64,000 nt of DNA from Bacillota bacterium (GCA_023410445.1 JAEYPT010000001.1:1-64000), one strand, 5' to 3'. Positions 16,540 through 25,871 are shown, counted from the stretch's first letter. Numbers and translations: made by a program. Notes: generated by a model from the sequence alone, not told the origin.

Positions 16540-16575
16540 AAACCTCTTTCCTTTTTGACGGGAAAGAGGTTTTTC
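16540..16575. terminator. Bidirectional terminator
   Basis: AAACCTCTTTCC (16540-16551) pairs with GGAAAGAGGTTT (16561-16572). It lies between two convergent genes, right against the stop of the SGNH hydrolase. Confidence 0.85.
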
Positions 16576-16576
16576 G

Positions 16577-17272
16577 TTACGCGGTTGCGGGGCGAAGCTG
16601 CCGCAGAGTTTCGTTGATGGTCTGGCTGATCAGCCGGTGGCCGTTTTCGTTCGGGTGGATTCCGTCCTGACAGAGCAGTTCCCGATAGTTCCCGGCCGCG
16701 AGGAACGCGCTGCTGATATCAATCAGCGGGACTGCCCAGTCGTGCGCGAGGCGGCAGACCGCCAGGTTATAGAGCTCGTGCCAGCGAGCGATGTGCTCCA
16801 CGTCGCCGAGCCATTTCAGAATGTTCGCGGCGTTTAACCCGCGGGAAACCCACGCGAAATACCGCGTTGAATCGATCGGCGGCAGTGTGAGCAGAACCGG
16901 ACGGCTCCCGCCCCGTTTGATGTCCGAAATCAGCTGGCTGTACTCCTGCGAGAAAAGCGCCGGCGGGGTGTTGGGGATGTGCTCCCGCTCCGGATCAGCG
17001 GCAATTTCGGCCCAGTTGTAATCGCAGTCGTTCCCGCCGAACTCCAGAACAATGTAATCGTAATCCTTCAGCTCTCCCGTATGCCTGCGCAGCATTTCCA
17101 GCCCTTTGGTCACGGTGCTGCCAAACTTGGAGTAATTCCGAATGGTGATGCCGCTTACGCTGCGGACGCAGTTGACAAAGCTGTCCTTTAACAGGGTGTA
17201 ACGGTCCAGCAGGCTGTCAAATACAACGCCGCGCGCAACCGAATCCCCAAAAACACAAACCGAAAGAGCCAT
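16577..17272 (-). CDS. SGNH/GDSL hydrolase family protein
   Basis: A 231-residue SGNH-type esterase/lipase-like hydrolase. The nucleophile Ser is in CVFGDSVARG (about residue 11), the GND block in VLEFGGNDCDYN (about 80), and the Asp-His pair in DGIHPNENGH (about 204). No signal peptide is visible, so it should act in the cytoplasm. The substrate is unknown. It is a single gene facing the FAD oxidoreductase. Confidence 0.88.
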   Translation of the reverse strand: MALSVCVFGDSVARGVVFDSLLDRYTLLKDSFVNCVRSVSGITIRNYSKFGSTVTKGLEMLRRHTGELKDYDYIVLEFGGNDCDYNWAEIAADPEREHIPNTPPALFSQEYSQLISDIKRGGSRPVLLTLPPIDSTRYFAWVSRGLNAANILKWLGDVEHIARWHELYNLAVCRLAHDWAVPLIDISSAFLAAGNYRELLCQDGIHPNENGHRLISQTINETLRQLRPATA

Positions 17273-17405
17273 AAGAATTCCCTCTTTTCTGGCTTTTATA
17301 ATCTTATCATCTAATATTGAAAACTATATAACATAATAATTAATATGTCAATGGTTTGTGCAAAATTCTTTGGAATATACGCGGTGAGGAAATTTAATTT
17401 TAGAG

Positions 17406-17433
17406 GCGGCTTCGGGCCGCTTTTTTGTTTTTG
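17406..17433 (+). terminator. Small terminator-like hairpin in the leader of the response regulator gene
   Basis: GCGGC-TTCGG-GCCGC followed by TTTTTTGTTTTTG, about 70 nt before the response regulator start. It may be an attenuator or a short-transcript terminator. The gap 17273-17499 is otherwise AT-rich with no ORF. Confidence 0.5.
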
Positions 17434-17499
17434 TCTGCACGGGATTGTAGCAGGGCCGAAATTGGGGTATGATGGAAGCGAATGCAAGGGGGGAACGCA

Positions 17500-18165
17500 A
17501 TGGCGGTTCTGTTTTTGGTGGAGGACGACCCGGTAATTCGGGGGGAACTTTCCAAGCTGCTGACGAAATACGGCTATGAGTGCCGCACTTCCGAGGATTA
17601 CGCGCGTATGCCGGAGGCGATTCTGCAGCAGGAGCCTCAGCTTGTGCTGCTGGACATCAACCTGCCGGTTTACGACGGGTTTTATATTTGCCGGGAGCTG
17701 CGCAAACGTTCGCAGGTGCCTGTCATCATCGTGACGAGCCGGGAAAGCGATGCGGACGAGCTCATCGGTATGAACCTCGGCGCCGATGATTTTATCACCA
17801 AACCCTACAATACGCAGATTCTGCTGGCGCGCATTTCGGCTGTGCTGAAGCGCGCCTATCCCTCGGCCCCGCCGCAGATTCTGCACAGCGGGAAGGTTTC
17901 GCTTGATCTTTCGCGCGGCACGGCGGAATGCGGGGGACAAACTGCCGAGCTAACCAAAAACGAAATGAAAATCCTCCATCTGCTCATGGCGAATCCGGGC
18001 CGGATTCTACCCCGCGAGGAACTGATGGACGCCCTCTGGCAGACGGAGGAGTTTGTGGATGACAACACGCTGACCGTCAATATCAACCGTCTGCGGAAGA
18101 AGCTGGAGGGGATCGGTGTGACGGATTTCCTGATTACAAAACGGGGGCAGGGGTATCTGATATGA
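17500..18165 (+). CDS. OmpR-family response regulator (BceR-like)
   Basis: A 221-residue regulator. The receiver domain (1-115) has the acidic pair EDD near residues 7-9, the phospho-acceptor Asp in LLDINLPVYDG near 51 and the switch Lys in ITKPYN near 101. An OmpR winged helix occupies 125-221 (GRILPREELMDALW, then the DNNTLTVNINRLRKKLE recognition helix). ATG at 17500 is used because AAGGGGGG lies just before it. It overlaps the kinase gene by 4 nt. The kinase-ABC context marks it as BceR-type. Confidence 0.9.
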   Translation: MAVLFLVEDDPVIRGELSKLLTKYGYECRTSEDYARMPEAILQQEPQLVLLDINLPVYDGFYICRELRKRSQVPVIIVTSRESDADELIGMNLGADDFITKPYNTQILLARISAVLKRAYPSAPPQILHSGKVSLDLSRGTAECGGQTAELTKNEMKILHLLMANPGRILPREELMDALWQTEEFVDDNTLTVNINRLRKKLEGIGVTDFLITKRGQGYLI

Positions 18166-19169
18166 AATTCCGGGATTTTCTGCGGGACCGGTGGGGCTAT
18201 GTCGCTGCCGCCGTGTGCTCCGCTGCCTTTGCCGCTGGGCTTCTTTCCGTCCTCGGCGTGGGCGTTTATGCTGCGTGCTACCTTGCGGGGGTCATCCTGC
18301 TGAGCGCCGCAGCCGCCTTCTTCACCGAGTTTTTTCAGAAACGCGGGTTTTATAACACGCTGCTGAAAAGCATGGACCGTCTGGATAAAAAATATCTGCT
18401 TTCCGAAGTGATCCGCGAGCCGTCGTTCCGCGAGGGGAAACTTCTCTGCGAAGTGCTGCGGGAAACGGAAAAATCTATGAACGACGAGGTGGGGGAGTAC
18501 CGGCGGGAGACGACGGACTACCGCGAATATGTGGAAACGTGGGTACATGAAATCAAAACGCCGATCGCTGCCTGCCAGCTGATTCTGGAAAATAACCCGG
18601 GCCCGATGACCCGCGCGATGCGGCTGGATTTCAATCGGATCGAGGGCTACGTGGAGCAGGCACTTTTCTATGCCCGAAGCGGAACCGTCGAAAAGGACTT
18701 CGCCCTGAGGCGCACGACGTTGCGCGAACTGGCGGATGCGGCCCTGCGCAAAAACTCGGCGCTCCTGATTGAAAGCGGTGTCCGGATTCACATGGAAAGC
18801 CTGAACGCGGAGGTACTGGCGGACCCCAAATGGGTGGAATTCATCCTCGGGCAGATTCTCGCAAATTCCGTCAAATATCGAAAGGCAGCGCCGGAAGTCT
18901 TCTTTGACGCGTCGATTTCTGGGCGGGAGGTGACGCTGACGGTGGAAGACAACGGGGTCGGCATCCCTCAGAAGGACCTCGGGCGCGTGTTTGAGAAAGG
19001 CTTCACCGGGGAAAACGGCCGCAGGGTTCGCCGCTCCACCGGAATTGGACTTTACCTGTGTAAACAGCTCTGCGACAAAATGGGGCTCGGAATTTCAATT
19101 CTTTCCGTGGAGGGGACCGGAACGGCGGTCTCTCTGGTGTTTCCCACCGCAAATGGGCACCGTTTGTAA
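18162..19169 (+). CDS. Sensor histidine kinase (BceS-like, intramembrane sensing)
   Basis: A 335-residue kinase. Two membrane helices in residues 10-60 with almost no extracellular loop indicate intramembrane sensing. The H box VHEIKTPIAACQL is near residue 127, the N box QILANSVKYRK near 229 and the G boxes DNGVGIPQKDLGRVFEKG and STGIGLYLCKQL near 262-305. BceS kinases respond to the transport state of their BceAB partner, which is the next pair of genes. Confidence 0.92.
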   Translation: MKFRDFLRDRWGYVAAAVCSAAFAAGLLSVLGVGVYAACYLAGVILLSAAAAFFTEFFQKRGFYNTLLKSMDRLDKKYLLSEVIREPSFREGKLLCEVLRETEKSMNDEVGEYRRETTDYREYVETWVHEIKTPIAACQLILENNPGPMTRAMRLDFNRIEGYVEQALFYARSGTVEKDFALRRTTLRELADAALRKNSALLIESGVRIHMESLNAEVLADPKWVEFILGQILANSVKYRKAAPEVFFDASISGREVTLTVEDNGVGIPQKDLGRVFEKGFTGENGRRVRRSTGIGLYLCKQLCDKMGLGISILSVEGTGTAVSLVFPTANGHRL

Positions 19170-19184
19170 GACAGGCCGGGTTAT

Positions 19185-19213
19185 CCTTACAAAACCGTAA
19201 GGAAACCGTAAGG
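19185..19213. promoter_or_regulatory. Candidate BceR-type operator upstream of the ABC genes
   Basis: CCTTAC-N6-GTAAGG at 19185-19202 is a perfect 6-bp inverted repeat, followed by a second half site CCGTAAGG at 19206-19213. It lies about 75-95 nt before the ATPase start, upstream of a -10-like TAGACT at 19245-19250. The position fits activation of the ABC genes by the response regulator. Confidence 0.6.
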
Positions 19214-19283
19214 GAGTCCGATGGCAGCTCCGCCCGAAATAGGGTAGACTGAATCCAGTGAAAGAAAAAAGGAGCTGTCTGAT

Positions 19284-20051
19284 ATGAGCGCGATTTTAAG
19301 TGTGGAACACCTCGAAAAATATTACGGCAACCGAGGCAACATGACAAAGGCCGTCGACGACCTCGGCTTTGAAGTGGAAAGCGGCGAGTTCGTCGGGATC
19401 ATGGGGGCTTCGGGAAGCGGGAAAACCACTCTGCTGAACTGCATTTCCACTATCGATTCTCCCACCGCCGGGCATATCACGCTCGATGGGCTGGATATCA
19501 CCCGTGTAAAATCGAACCGGCTTTCCAAATTCCGCCGGGAGAGGCTGGGTTTCATTTTTCAGGATTTCAACCTGCTCGATACGCTGACCGCCTATGAAAA
19601 CATCGCTCTTGCGCTGACCATCATCGGAACGCCGGTCGGCGAGATCGACGTTCGCGTGCGTCAGGTCGCGAAGGAACTGGATATTGAGGAAATTCTGACG
19701 AAATACCCGTATCAGATTTCCGGTGGGCAGAAGCAGCGCGTCGCCTGCGCGCGCGCCATTGTTACGAAGCCTGCGCTGGTTTTGGCGGACGAACCGACCG
19801 GGGCACTGGATTCCAAAGCCGCCCGCATGCTGCTGGAAAGCCTTGAAACCCTGAATCGGGGGCTGCAGGCCACCATCCTGATGGTGACGCACGACGCCTT
19901 TACGGCGAGCTACTGCCGCCGCATCCTATTCCTGCGCGACGGAAGAATCTTTGACGAGATCGTCCGCGGACAGGACAGCCGCAAGCAGTTTTTCAGCCGG
20001 ATCATCGAGGTCCAGACTCTGTTGGGAGGGGACAACGGCAATGTTCTCTAA
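19284..20051 (+). CDS. ABC transporter ATP-binding protein (BceA-like)
   Basis: A 255-residue ATPase of the MacB/BceA type. Walker A is GASGSGKTT near residue 41, the signature [13 protein letters not shown] near 147 and Walker B LVLADEPTGALD near 166. With the FtsX-type permease that follows it should detoxify cell-wall-active peptides such as bacitracin or lantibiotics. ATG after AAAGGAG. Its end overlaps the permease start by 11 nt. Confidence 0.93.
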   Translation: MSAILSVEHLEKYYGNRGNMTKAVDDLGFEVESGEFVGIMGASGSGKTTLLNCISTIDSPTAGHITLDGLDITRVKSNRLSKFRRERLGFIFQDFNLLDTLTAYENIALALTIIGTPVGEIDVRVRQVAKELDIEEILTKYPYQISGGQKQRVACARAIVTKPALVLADEPTGALDSKAARMLLESLETLNRGLQATILMVTHDAFTASYCRRILFLRDGRIFDEIVRGQDSRKQFFSRIIEVQTLLGGDNGNVL

Positions 20052-22068
20052 ACTTGTTTTCAAGAACGTCACCCGTAGCCTGCGCGACTACACCGTCTAT
20101 TTTCTGACCCTGATGTTCGGCGTGTGCCTGTTCTATATGTTCAACTCGATCGACGCGCAGAGCGCCATGCTGAAAATCAGCAGTTCACAGCAGGAAATTC
20201 TGCGGACGCTCACAGATATGATCAGCTATGTATCGGTGGCGGTGTCCGTTATCCTCGGATTTCTGGTCGTTTACGCCAACGGCTTCCTGATGAAGCGCCG
20301 CAAAAAGGAGCTTGGCGTCTACATGACCCTCGGCATGCCGAAAAGCCGGATTTCCGCCATTATCATTCTGGAAACCTTCCTCATCGGGCTGGTTTCACTC
20401 GCCGCCGGTCTTGCGGCCGGAATTCTGCTTTCGCAGGGGATGTCGGTGCTCACGGCGAAGCTGTTTGAAGCCAATCTCTCGGCGTTTGTCTTTTCCTTTT
20501 CCCTCCCGGCCTTCTGGAAAACGCTTCTCTATTTCGGCGTTATGTTCCTGGTGGTTATGGTATTCAACACCGTTTCGGTGTCGCACCTCAAACTGATCGA
20601 TCTGTTAAGCGCCGGACATAAGAACGAAAAACTGCGCATCAGCAGGCTCTGGGTTTCCGTTGTGATTTTCTTTGCGTCCGTTGCCTGTTTAGCAGTCTCT
20701 TATTATTTGATTGAGAAAAACGGCATGGTTCAGATGAACGGGACTTTCCTTGCTTCACTGATTTTCGGAACCGTAGGCACGCTGCTGTTTTTTCTGTCGC
20801 TTTCCGGTTTTCTGCTCCGGGTGGTTCAGACGAACCGGAGGCTGTATTTTAAAAACCTGAATATGTTTATTCTTCGGCAGTTCAACTCGAAGATCAACAC
20901 GACCTTTGTTTCGGTCTCTGTTATCTGCATCATGCTGCTGATTACGATCGGGACGCTGTGCACCGGTTTCGGAATGTCCCGCGCGCTGAGCGGGGAACTG
21001 AAGGATGGAACGCCCTACGATATTTCCTTTTCCTCCTCGGACTCGAATCATCCGGGTACGGTCTCCGACATCGCCGCGGGGCTTAAAAGCCGGGGAGTCG
21101 ATCTCTCCCGTTGGGCGAAGCAGTCCGTGCAGGTGAACGCTTACGATTCGGGTGTTACTTACGGCAGCTTCCTCACAAAGGCTGACCTTCCACCCGAGTA
21201 TGGTGAAAGCTATTCGCGGATCGCGGAGATTCAGGTTACGGCGGTTTCACTTTCCAATTTCAATCAGATTCTGGAAATGCAGGGCCGTTCCCCTCTCACC
21301 CTCGGAGCGGACAGCTATGCGATCAGCTGCAATTACGAGACGATCGCTCCCGTTTATGACCGCATCCTGAAAAGCGGGAAGACGATCGTCCTGAATGGGA
21401 AGAAACTGAGCGTCGGCCCTTCCGAGGTTCAGAATGTTACGTTTGAAAATATGGGCGGTCCTGACGACTTCGGCACGCTGGTTCTGCCCGATGCGCTTCT
21501 CAACGGAAAAAAGCCGCTGGAAATCGTTCTTAACTTGAATTACAAGCCAGGTGTCTCCGAATCGGAGTTTCTGAATGCGGTTAAGGCCGTGAAAGATCAA
21601 TCCAAACAGCCGCTTTATGACCGGACCACCAGCCGCGAAGAGCTTCGAACCGCGGCAACCGGGTACACGGTACTGATTTCTTACCTTGCACTTTACATCG
21701 GCGTTGTATTCCTGATTGCCGCGGCGGCGGTGCTGGCGCTCCAGCAGCTTTCCGAAGCGTCTGACAACGCGGAGCGCTACGGCCTGCTGCAAAAGCTTGG
21801 GGCGGAGGAACGAATGGTGGACCGCGCCTTGTTTACCCAGACCGCCCTGTACTTTCTGCTTCCCCTTTCGCTGGCCATTGTTCACTCCATCGTTGGCATC
21901 CACGTAGCCAACCGCGTGATCGCGAATCTCGGGCATATGGATATTGTCTCCAGCATCGTTGCAACCTCGGCTGTTTTTCTGGTCGCCTACGGCGGCTATT
22001 TCCTCGCCACCTACTTTGGCAGCCGGAGCATGATCCGGCAGAGGACGGAGAGCTTCCGCAGCGAATAA
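20041..22068 (+). CDS. ABC transporter permease (BceB-like, FtsX family)
   Basis: A 675-residue permease. One helix near the N-terminus and several in residues 55-300 precede a long extracellular region at roughly 320-535, the ligand-binding part of BceB proteins. A cluster of FtsX-type helices closes the C-terminus. The frame is open upstream, but ATG at 20041 follows GGGAGGGG and begins MFSKLVFKNVTRSL, the usual BceB start. It completes the RSAB module. A terminator follows. Confidence 0.93.
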   Translation: MFSKLVFKNVTRSLRDYTVYFLTLMFGVCLFYMFNSIDAQSAMLKISSSQQEILRTLTDMISYVSVAVSVILGFLVVYANGFLMKRRKKELGVYMTLGMPKSRISAIIILETFLIGLVSLAAGLAAGILLSQGMSVLTAKLFEANLSAFVFSFSLPAFWKTLLYFGVMFLVVMVFNTVSVSHLKLIDLLSAGHKNEKLRISRLWVSVVIFFASVACLAVSYYLIEKNGMVQMNGTFLASLIFGTVGTLLFFLSLSGFLLRVVQTNRRLYFKNLNMFILRQFNSKINTTFVSVSVICIMLLITIGTLCTGFGMSRALSGELKDGTPYDISFSSSDSNHPGTVSDIAAGLKSRGVDLSRWAKQSVQVNAYDSGVTYGSFLTKADLPPEYGESYSRIAEIQVTAVSLSNFNQILEMQGRSPLTLGADSYAISCNYETIAPVYDRILKSGKTIVLNGKKLSVGPSEVQNVTFENMGGPDDFGTLVLPDALLNGKKPLEIVLNLNYKPGVSESEFLNAVKAVKDQSKQPLYDRTTSREELRTAATGYTVLISYLALYIGVVFLIAAAAVLALQQLSEASDNAERYGLLQKLGAEERMVDRALFTQTALYFLLPLSLAIVHSIVGIHVANRVIANLGHMDIVSSIVATSAVFLVAYGGYFLATYFGSRSMIRQRTESFRSE

Positions 22069-22077
22069 ATTTATCTT

Positions 22078-22112
22078 GGCCGTCCGCGCTTGCGGGCGGC
22101 CATTGCTTTTTC
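22078..22112 (+). terminator. Terminator after the BceAB-like genes
   Basis: GGCCGTCCGC pairs with GCGGGCGGCC (22078-22101), followed by ATTGCTTTTTC. Confidence 0.75.
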
Positions 22113-22148
22113 AAAGAGATTAACATGGAAGAAATTTAGGAATGATTC

Positions 22149-22176
22149 TTGATTTATTTGGAAAATAGTGTATACT
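22149..22176 (+). promoter_or_regulatory. Sigma-A-type promoter of ldh
   Basis: TTGATT at 22149-22154, a 16-nt spacer and TATACT at 22171-22176. Confidence 0.7.
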
Positions 22177-22292
22177 AACCTTAACGGTACAGATTTGGCG
22201 CGGAATCTTTTCCAGCTGCCCGAATATCTGCTGAAATTGTTCAAACGCTACGGATGGAATACGGCAATCCGATTTTGGAAGGGGTGTTTTTT

Positions 22293-23243
22293 ATGGTGAA
22301 TATCCGGAAATGCGCGGTGATCGGCTGTGGCTTCGTCGGCTCCGGTTCCGCGTTCAGTCTGATTCAGAGCGGTCTGTTCTCCGAACTGGTACTGCTCGAC
22401 GCGAACCGGGACAAGGCGGAGGGGGAAGCGATGGACCTGAGCCACGGCATCCCGTTTGCCCGGCCGATGGAAGTCTATGCGGGCGGGTACGACGACGTCG
22501 CGGACTGCGGTTTGATTATCGTCACGGCCGGCGCGAATCAGAAGCCCGGTGAAACCCGTCTGGATCTCGTCAATAAAAATGTCGGGATTTTCCGGCAAAT
22601 TATCCCCGAACTGAAAAAGCGGAACTGCGAGGGGATTTTGCTGATCGTTTCGAATCCGGTGGATATCCTTACTTACGCGGCGCTCAAACTCTCCGGATTT
22701 TCGCCGGAGCGAGTCATCGGTTCCGGAACGGTGCTGGACACGGCCCGCCTGAAATACCTGCTCGGCCGCCATCTCGGGGTGGACAGCCGCAGCGTGCACG
22801 CCTTTATCGTCGGGGAGCACGGCGACAGTGAGCTTCCCCTGTGGAGCAGCGCGAACATTTCCGGTGTGGAACTGGCTCACTTCTGCGAAATGTGCGGCTA
22901 CCGCGACCACGCGCAGAACATGAAAAAGCTGTATGAAGATGTGCGCGACAGCGCCTATGAAATCATCAAAAAGAAGGGCGCAACCTACTACGGCATTGCC
23001 ATGTCGGTGCGGCGCATCGCGGAGTGCATTCTCCGCGACGAGCGTTCCATCCTTCCGGTTTCCAGCCTGATTGAAGGCCACTACGGCCTGAGCGGCGTCT
23101 GCATGGGCGTGCCGACCATCGTGGGGGCGCGAGGCGTGGAAAAGGTGCTGGATGTCCCGCTCAGCGGTGCGGAGCAGCTGGAGCTGCTGCACTCCGCCGA
23201 TGAACTGAAAAAAGTGCTGGTTTCTCTCAATCTGGAGGAATAA
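22293..23243 (+). CDS. ldh: L-lactate dehydrogenase
   Basis: A 316-residue NAD-dependent enzyme that interconverts pyruvate and L-lactate. The Rossmann motif GCGFVGSGSA lies near residues 11-20. The mobile loop NQKPGETRLDLVNKN carries the substrate Arg. SGTVLDTARLKYLL holds the second Arg. The catalytic His is in VGEHGDSELPLW near 179. These distinguish LDH from malate dehydrogenase. ATG at 22293 is used, with GGAAGGGG before it. It has its own promoter. A D-LDH-type gene lies at 7.3 kb, so both lactate isomers could be made or used. Confidence 0.94.
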   Translation: MVNIRKCAVIGCGFVGSGSAFSLIQSGLFSELVLLDANRDKAEGEAMDLSHGIPFARPMEVYAGGYDDVADCGLIIVTAGANQKPGETRLDLVNKNVGIFRQIIPELKKRNCEGILLIVSNPVDILTYAALKLSGFSPERVIGSGTVLDTARLKYLLGRHLGVDSRSVHAFIVGEHGDSELPLWSSANISGVELAHFCEMCGYRDHAQNMKKLYEDVRDSAYEIIKKKGATYYGIAMSVRRIAECILRDERSILPVSSLIEGHYGLSGVCMGVPTIVGARGVEKVLDVPLSGAEQLELLHSADELKKVLVSLNLEE

Positions 23244-23351
23244 AAAATGCGGGCGGGGGTCCAGTTTTGGGAGTCGCACGCTTCGCTGCCGGTTAGGAAG
23301 TCTTTTGGGAGCATACGATCAGCTGAAGGTGCGTCCGGAAATCACATGCCA

Positions 23352-23386
23352 AAAAGAGCGGCTATCAGCCGCCCTTTTTATTTTTT
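23352..23386 (+). terminator. Terminator before the feo promoter
   Basis: An AGAGCGGCT/AGCCGCCCT hairpin with one mismatch, followed by TTTTTATTTTTT. It isolates feo from ldh. Confidence 0.75.
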
Positions 23387-23487
23387 GCTCTTCGATCCCG
23401 TATGAAAGTCAAAAAAGTTCAAGAATGAAGCGCATTTTTGCCTGTACCAAAGGCACTTTGCACCTAAAAATTGTATCGGAGTTAGAC

Positions 23488-23516
23488 TTGACAAACTCGT
23501 TTGAGGGGAATACAAT
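23488..23516 (+). promoter_or_regulatory. Consensus sigma-A promoter of feoAB
   Basis: TTGACA at 23488-23493, exactly 17 nt, then TACAAT at 23511-23516. Confidence 0.88.
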
Positions 23517-23520
23517 AATT

Positions 23521-23540
23521 GTGTTAGCAGAGGCTAACAC
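23521..23540. promoter_or_regulatory. Candidate operator or 5' stem-loop at the feo transcription start
   Basis: GTGTTAGC-AGAG-GCTAACAC is a perfect 8-bp inverted repeat beginning 4 nt after the -10 box, so it spans the expected start of transcription. The GTTAG/CTAAC half sites recall DtxR/IdeR-type metal regulator boxes but with wider spacing. It could also form a hairpin at the mRNA 5' end. Confidence 0.65.
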
Positions 23541-23622
23541 ATGGAGGCGGCAGGGGACATCCGGAACCTGCTTTCGAACGGGGGCGACATTCCCCGGGGG
23601 AAACGAAGAAGGGATGGTAGAA

Positions 23623-23856
23623 ATGACACTGGATCGGCTGAGAATCGGGCAAAGCAGCAGAATTCTTCAGGTGCGCGGTGCGGGCGCGCTGCGGAGGCGT
23701 TTGCTGGATATGGGGCTTACCCCACACACGGCGGTGATGATCCGGAAGGTGGCGCCGATGGGCGACCCGATCGAGATTCATCTGCGCGGCTATGAGCTGA
23801 CGCTTCGCGTCGACGACGCGAAGGAAATCGAAGTCGAAGAGGGGGAAAGCAAATGA
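23623..23856 (+). CDS. feoA: Ferrous iron transport protein A
   Basis: A 77-residue SH3-like FeoA protein, which helps FeoB in ferrous iron uptake. The core RGAGALRRRLLDMGLTPHT and the MGDPIEIHLRGYELTLR strands are typical. ATG at 23623 is preferred to 23614 because AAGGG is too close to the latter. It overlaps feoB by 4 nt and is driven by the consensus promoter 110 nt upstream. The leader from 23541 contains no convincing gene. Confidence 0.93.
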   Translation: MTLDRLRIGQSSRILQVRGAGALRRRLLDMGLTPHTAVMIRKVAPMGDPIEIHLRGYELTLRVDDAKEIEVEEGESK

Positions 23857-25859
23857 TTCTGGCACTTGCGGGAAACCAGAACTGCGGAAAAACAACGCTG
23901 TTTAACCAACTTACGGGTTCCAACCAGCACGTCGGAAATTTTCCTGGCGTAACGGTTGAGCGGAAGGCAGGTCTCGTTCGGGGGCAGAAGGATGTGAGTG
24001 TGGTCGATCTTCCGGGCATTTATTCTCTTTCACCCTATTCAAGCGAGGAGATCGTGACGCGGGATTTTCTTTTGAACGAGCATCCCGACGGCATTATCAA
24101 CATTGTGGACGCGACCAATATAGAGCGAAATCTCTATTTGAGTATGCAGCTGATCGAACTGAATATTCCAATGGTGATTGCGCTTAACATGATGGATGAG
24201 GTTCGTTCGAACGGCGGCACCATTAAAATAGAAGAATTTCAGAAAGAGATCGGCGTTCCGGTGGTGCCAATTTCGGCAAGCAAGAACGAGGGCGTGGACG
24301 AGCTCATCGAGACTGTGGTACAGACCGCCCGGGCGAAGAAGGCACCGCAGCGCCGCGATTTTTGCTCCGGTGCGGTACATAGGGCCATCCATTCCATCGC
24401 CCATCTGGTGGAGGACCACGCCCAGCGGATCAGCGTGCCGCCGCGTTTCGCGGCCACGAAGCTCCTGGAGGGCGACGTCCCCATGATGGAGGCGCTGGTG
24501 CTTTCCGACAACGAAAAGGATATGCTGGCGCACGAAGTGACCGAGATGGAGCGGGAGCTCGGAACCGACCGGGAGGCTGCCCTTGCGGATATGCGCTATA
24601 CCTTCATCGAGGGGCTCTGCGAGAAAACGGTCGTGCGAAGCGGGGAGTCAAAGGAGCACAGGCGCAGCGTTGCCATCGACAATGTACTTACAAGCAAGTA
24701 TCTGGCTATTCCGGCTTTTCTGCTGACCATGATGCTGATTTTCTGGCTGACCTTCAGCGTGATCGGCAAGGCGCTGAGCGATCTGCTTTCCGTCGGCATC
24801 GACGCGGTGACGAACGCGGCCGCCGCCGGCCTGACCTCCTATGGAATCAATCCGGTGGTTAAGTCGCTGATTATTAACGGCGTATTTACCGGAGTTGGGA
24901 CGATCCTTCAATTCCTTCCCACCATCGTCGTGCTGTTCTTCTTCCTCTCTATTCTGGAGGATACCGGCTACATGGCGCGCGTGGCGTTCGTAATGGATAA
25001 GCTCCTCCGCAAGATCGGCCTTTCCGGGCGCAGCTTCGTTCCGATGCTGATCGGCTTCGGATGCTCGGTTCCGGCGATCATGTCGGCCCGCACGCTTTCC
25101 AGCGAGCGCGACCGCAAAATGACGATCCTGCTGACGCCGTTCATGAGCTGCAGCGCGAAGCTGCCGATCTACGCAATTTTCACCGCAGCATTTTTTCCGA
25201 AATACGCCGCCTTCGTGATGATCGGGCTTTATCTGCTCGGTATTTTGATGGCAATTGTCGTCGGCCTGATCTTCAAGGGTACCGTATTCCGCGGCAACCC
25301 TGTTCCGTTCGTCATGGAACTGCCGAATTACCGTATGCCGAGCGCCAAAACCGTTCTGCTCCTGATTTGGGATAAAGCCCGGGATTTTCTGGAGCGCGCG
25401 TTCACCGTCATCTTTGCCGCGACGATTATCATCTGGTTCCTCCAGACGTTTGACTCGCGCATTAACGTGGTCGCTTCTTCCAAAGACAGCATGCTGGCCG
25501 TGATCGGCCGGTGGATTGCCCCGGTTTTCGCGCCGCTCGGCTTTGCCGACTGGCGTGCCTCGACGGCTCTGCTGACCGGCTTTACCGCGAAGGAAGCGGT
25601 CATCAGCACGCTGGCTGTTCTGACCGGCACCAACGACGCGAACCTGCCAGCGGCTTTGGCCGGTATATTCTCGCCGCTGACGGCGTTCGTCTTCCTGACC
25701 TTTACACTTCTGTACACGCCTTGCATTGCGGCCATCAACGCGGTGCGGCAGGAAATGAACAGTGTTCGCGCTGCGGTGGGCGTCGTATTGTATCAGTGCG
25801 GATTCGCGTGGATCGTGGCGTTTGTGGTTTACCGCATCGGTCTTTTGATTGTTCACTGA
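23853..25859 (+). CDS. feoB: Ferrous iron transporter B
   Basis: A 668-residue iron permease with an N-terminal G domain. G1 is GNQNCGKTT (residues 7-15), G3 is DLPG near 53 and G4 is NMMD near 113. A helical spacer follows. The membrane region from about 285 holds two Gate domains (VPMLIGFGCSVPAIMSAR near 396 and the later FTAKEAVISTLAVLTG). It moves Fe(II) across the inner membrane. It overlaps feoA and is followed 12 nt later by a small Cys-rich partner. Confidence 0.96.
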   Translation: MILALAGNQNCGKTTLFNQLTGSNQHVGNFPGVTVERKAGLVRGQKDVSVVDLPGIYSLSPYSSEEIVTRDFLLNEHPDGIINIVDATNIERNLYLSMQLIELNIPMVIALNMMDEVRSNGGTIKIEEFQKEIGVPVVPISASKNEGVDELIETVVQTARAKKAPQRRDFCSGAVHRAIHSIAHLVEDHAQRISVPPRFAATKLLEGDVPMMEALVLSDNEKDMLAHEVTEMERELGTDREAALADMRYTFIEGLCEKTVVRSGESKEHRRSVAIDNVLTSKYLAIPAFLLTMMLIFWLTFSVIGKALSDLLSVGIDAVTNAAAAGLTSYGINPVVKSLIINGVFTGVGTILQFLPTIVVLFFFLSILEDTGYMARVAFVMDKLLRKIGLSGRSFVPMLIGFGCSVPAIMSARTLSSERDRKMTILLTPFMSCSAKLPIYAIFTAAFFPKYAAFVMIGLYLLGILMAIVVGLIFKGTVFRGNPVPFVMELPNYRMPSAKTVLLLIWDKARDFLERAFTVIFAATIIIWFLQTFDSRINVVASSKDSMLAVIGRWIAPVFAPLGFADWRASTALLTGFTAKEAVISTLAVLTGTNDANLPAALAGIFSPLTAFVFLTFTLLYTPCIAAINAVRQEMNSVRAAVGVVLYQCGFAWIVAFVVYRIGLLIVH

Positions 25860-25871
25860 GGGGGACTTTTT

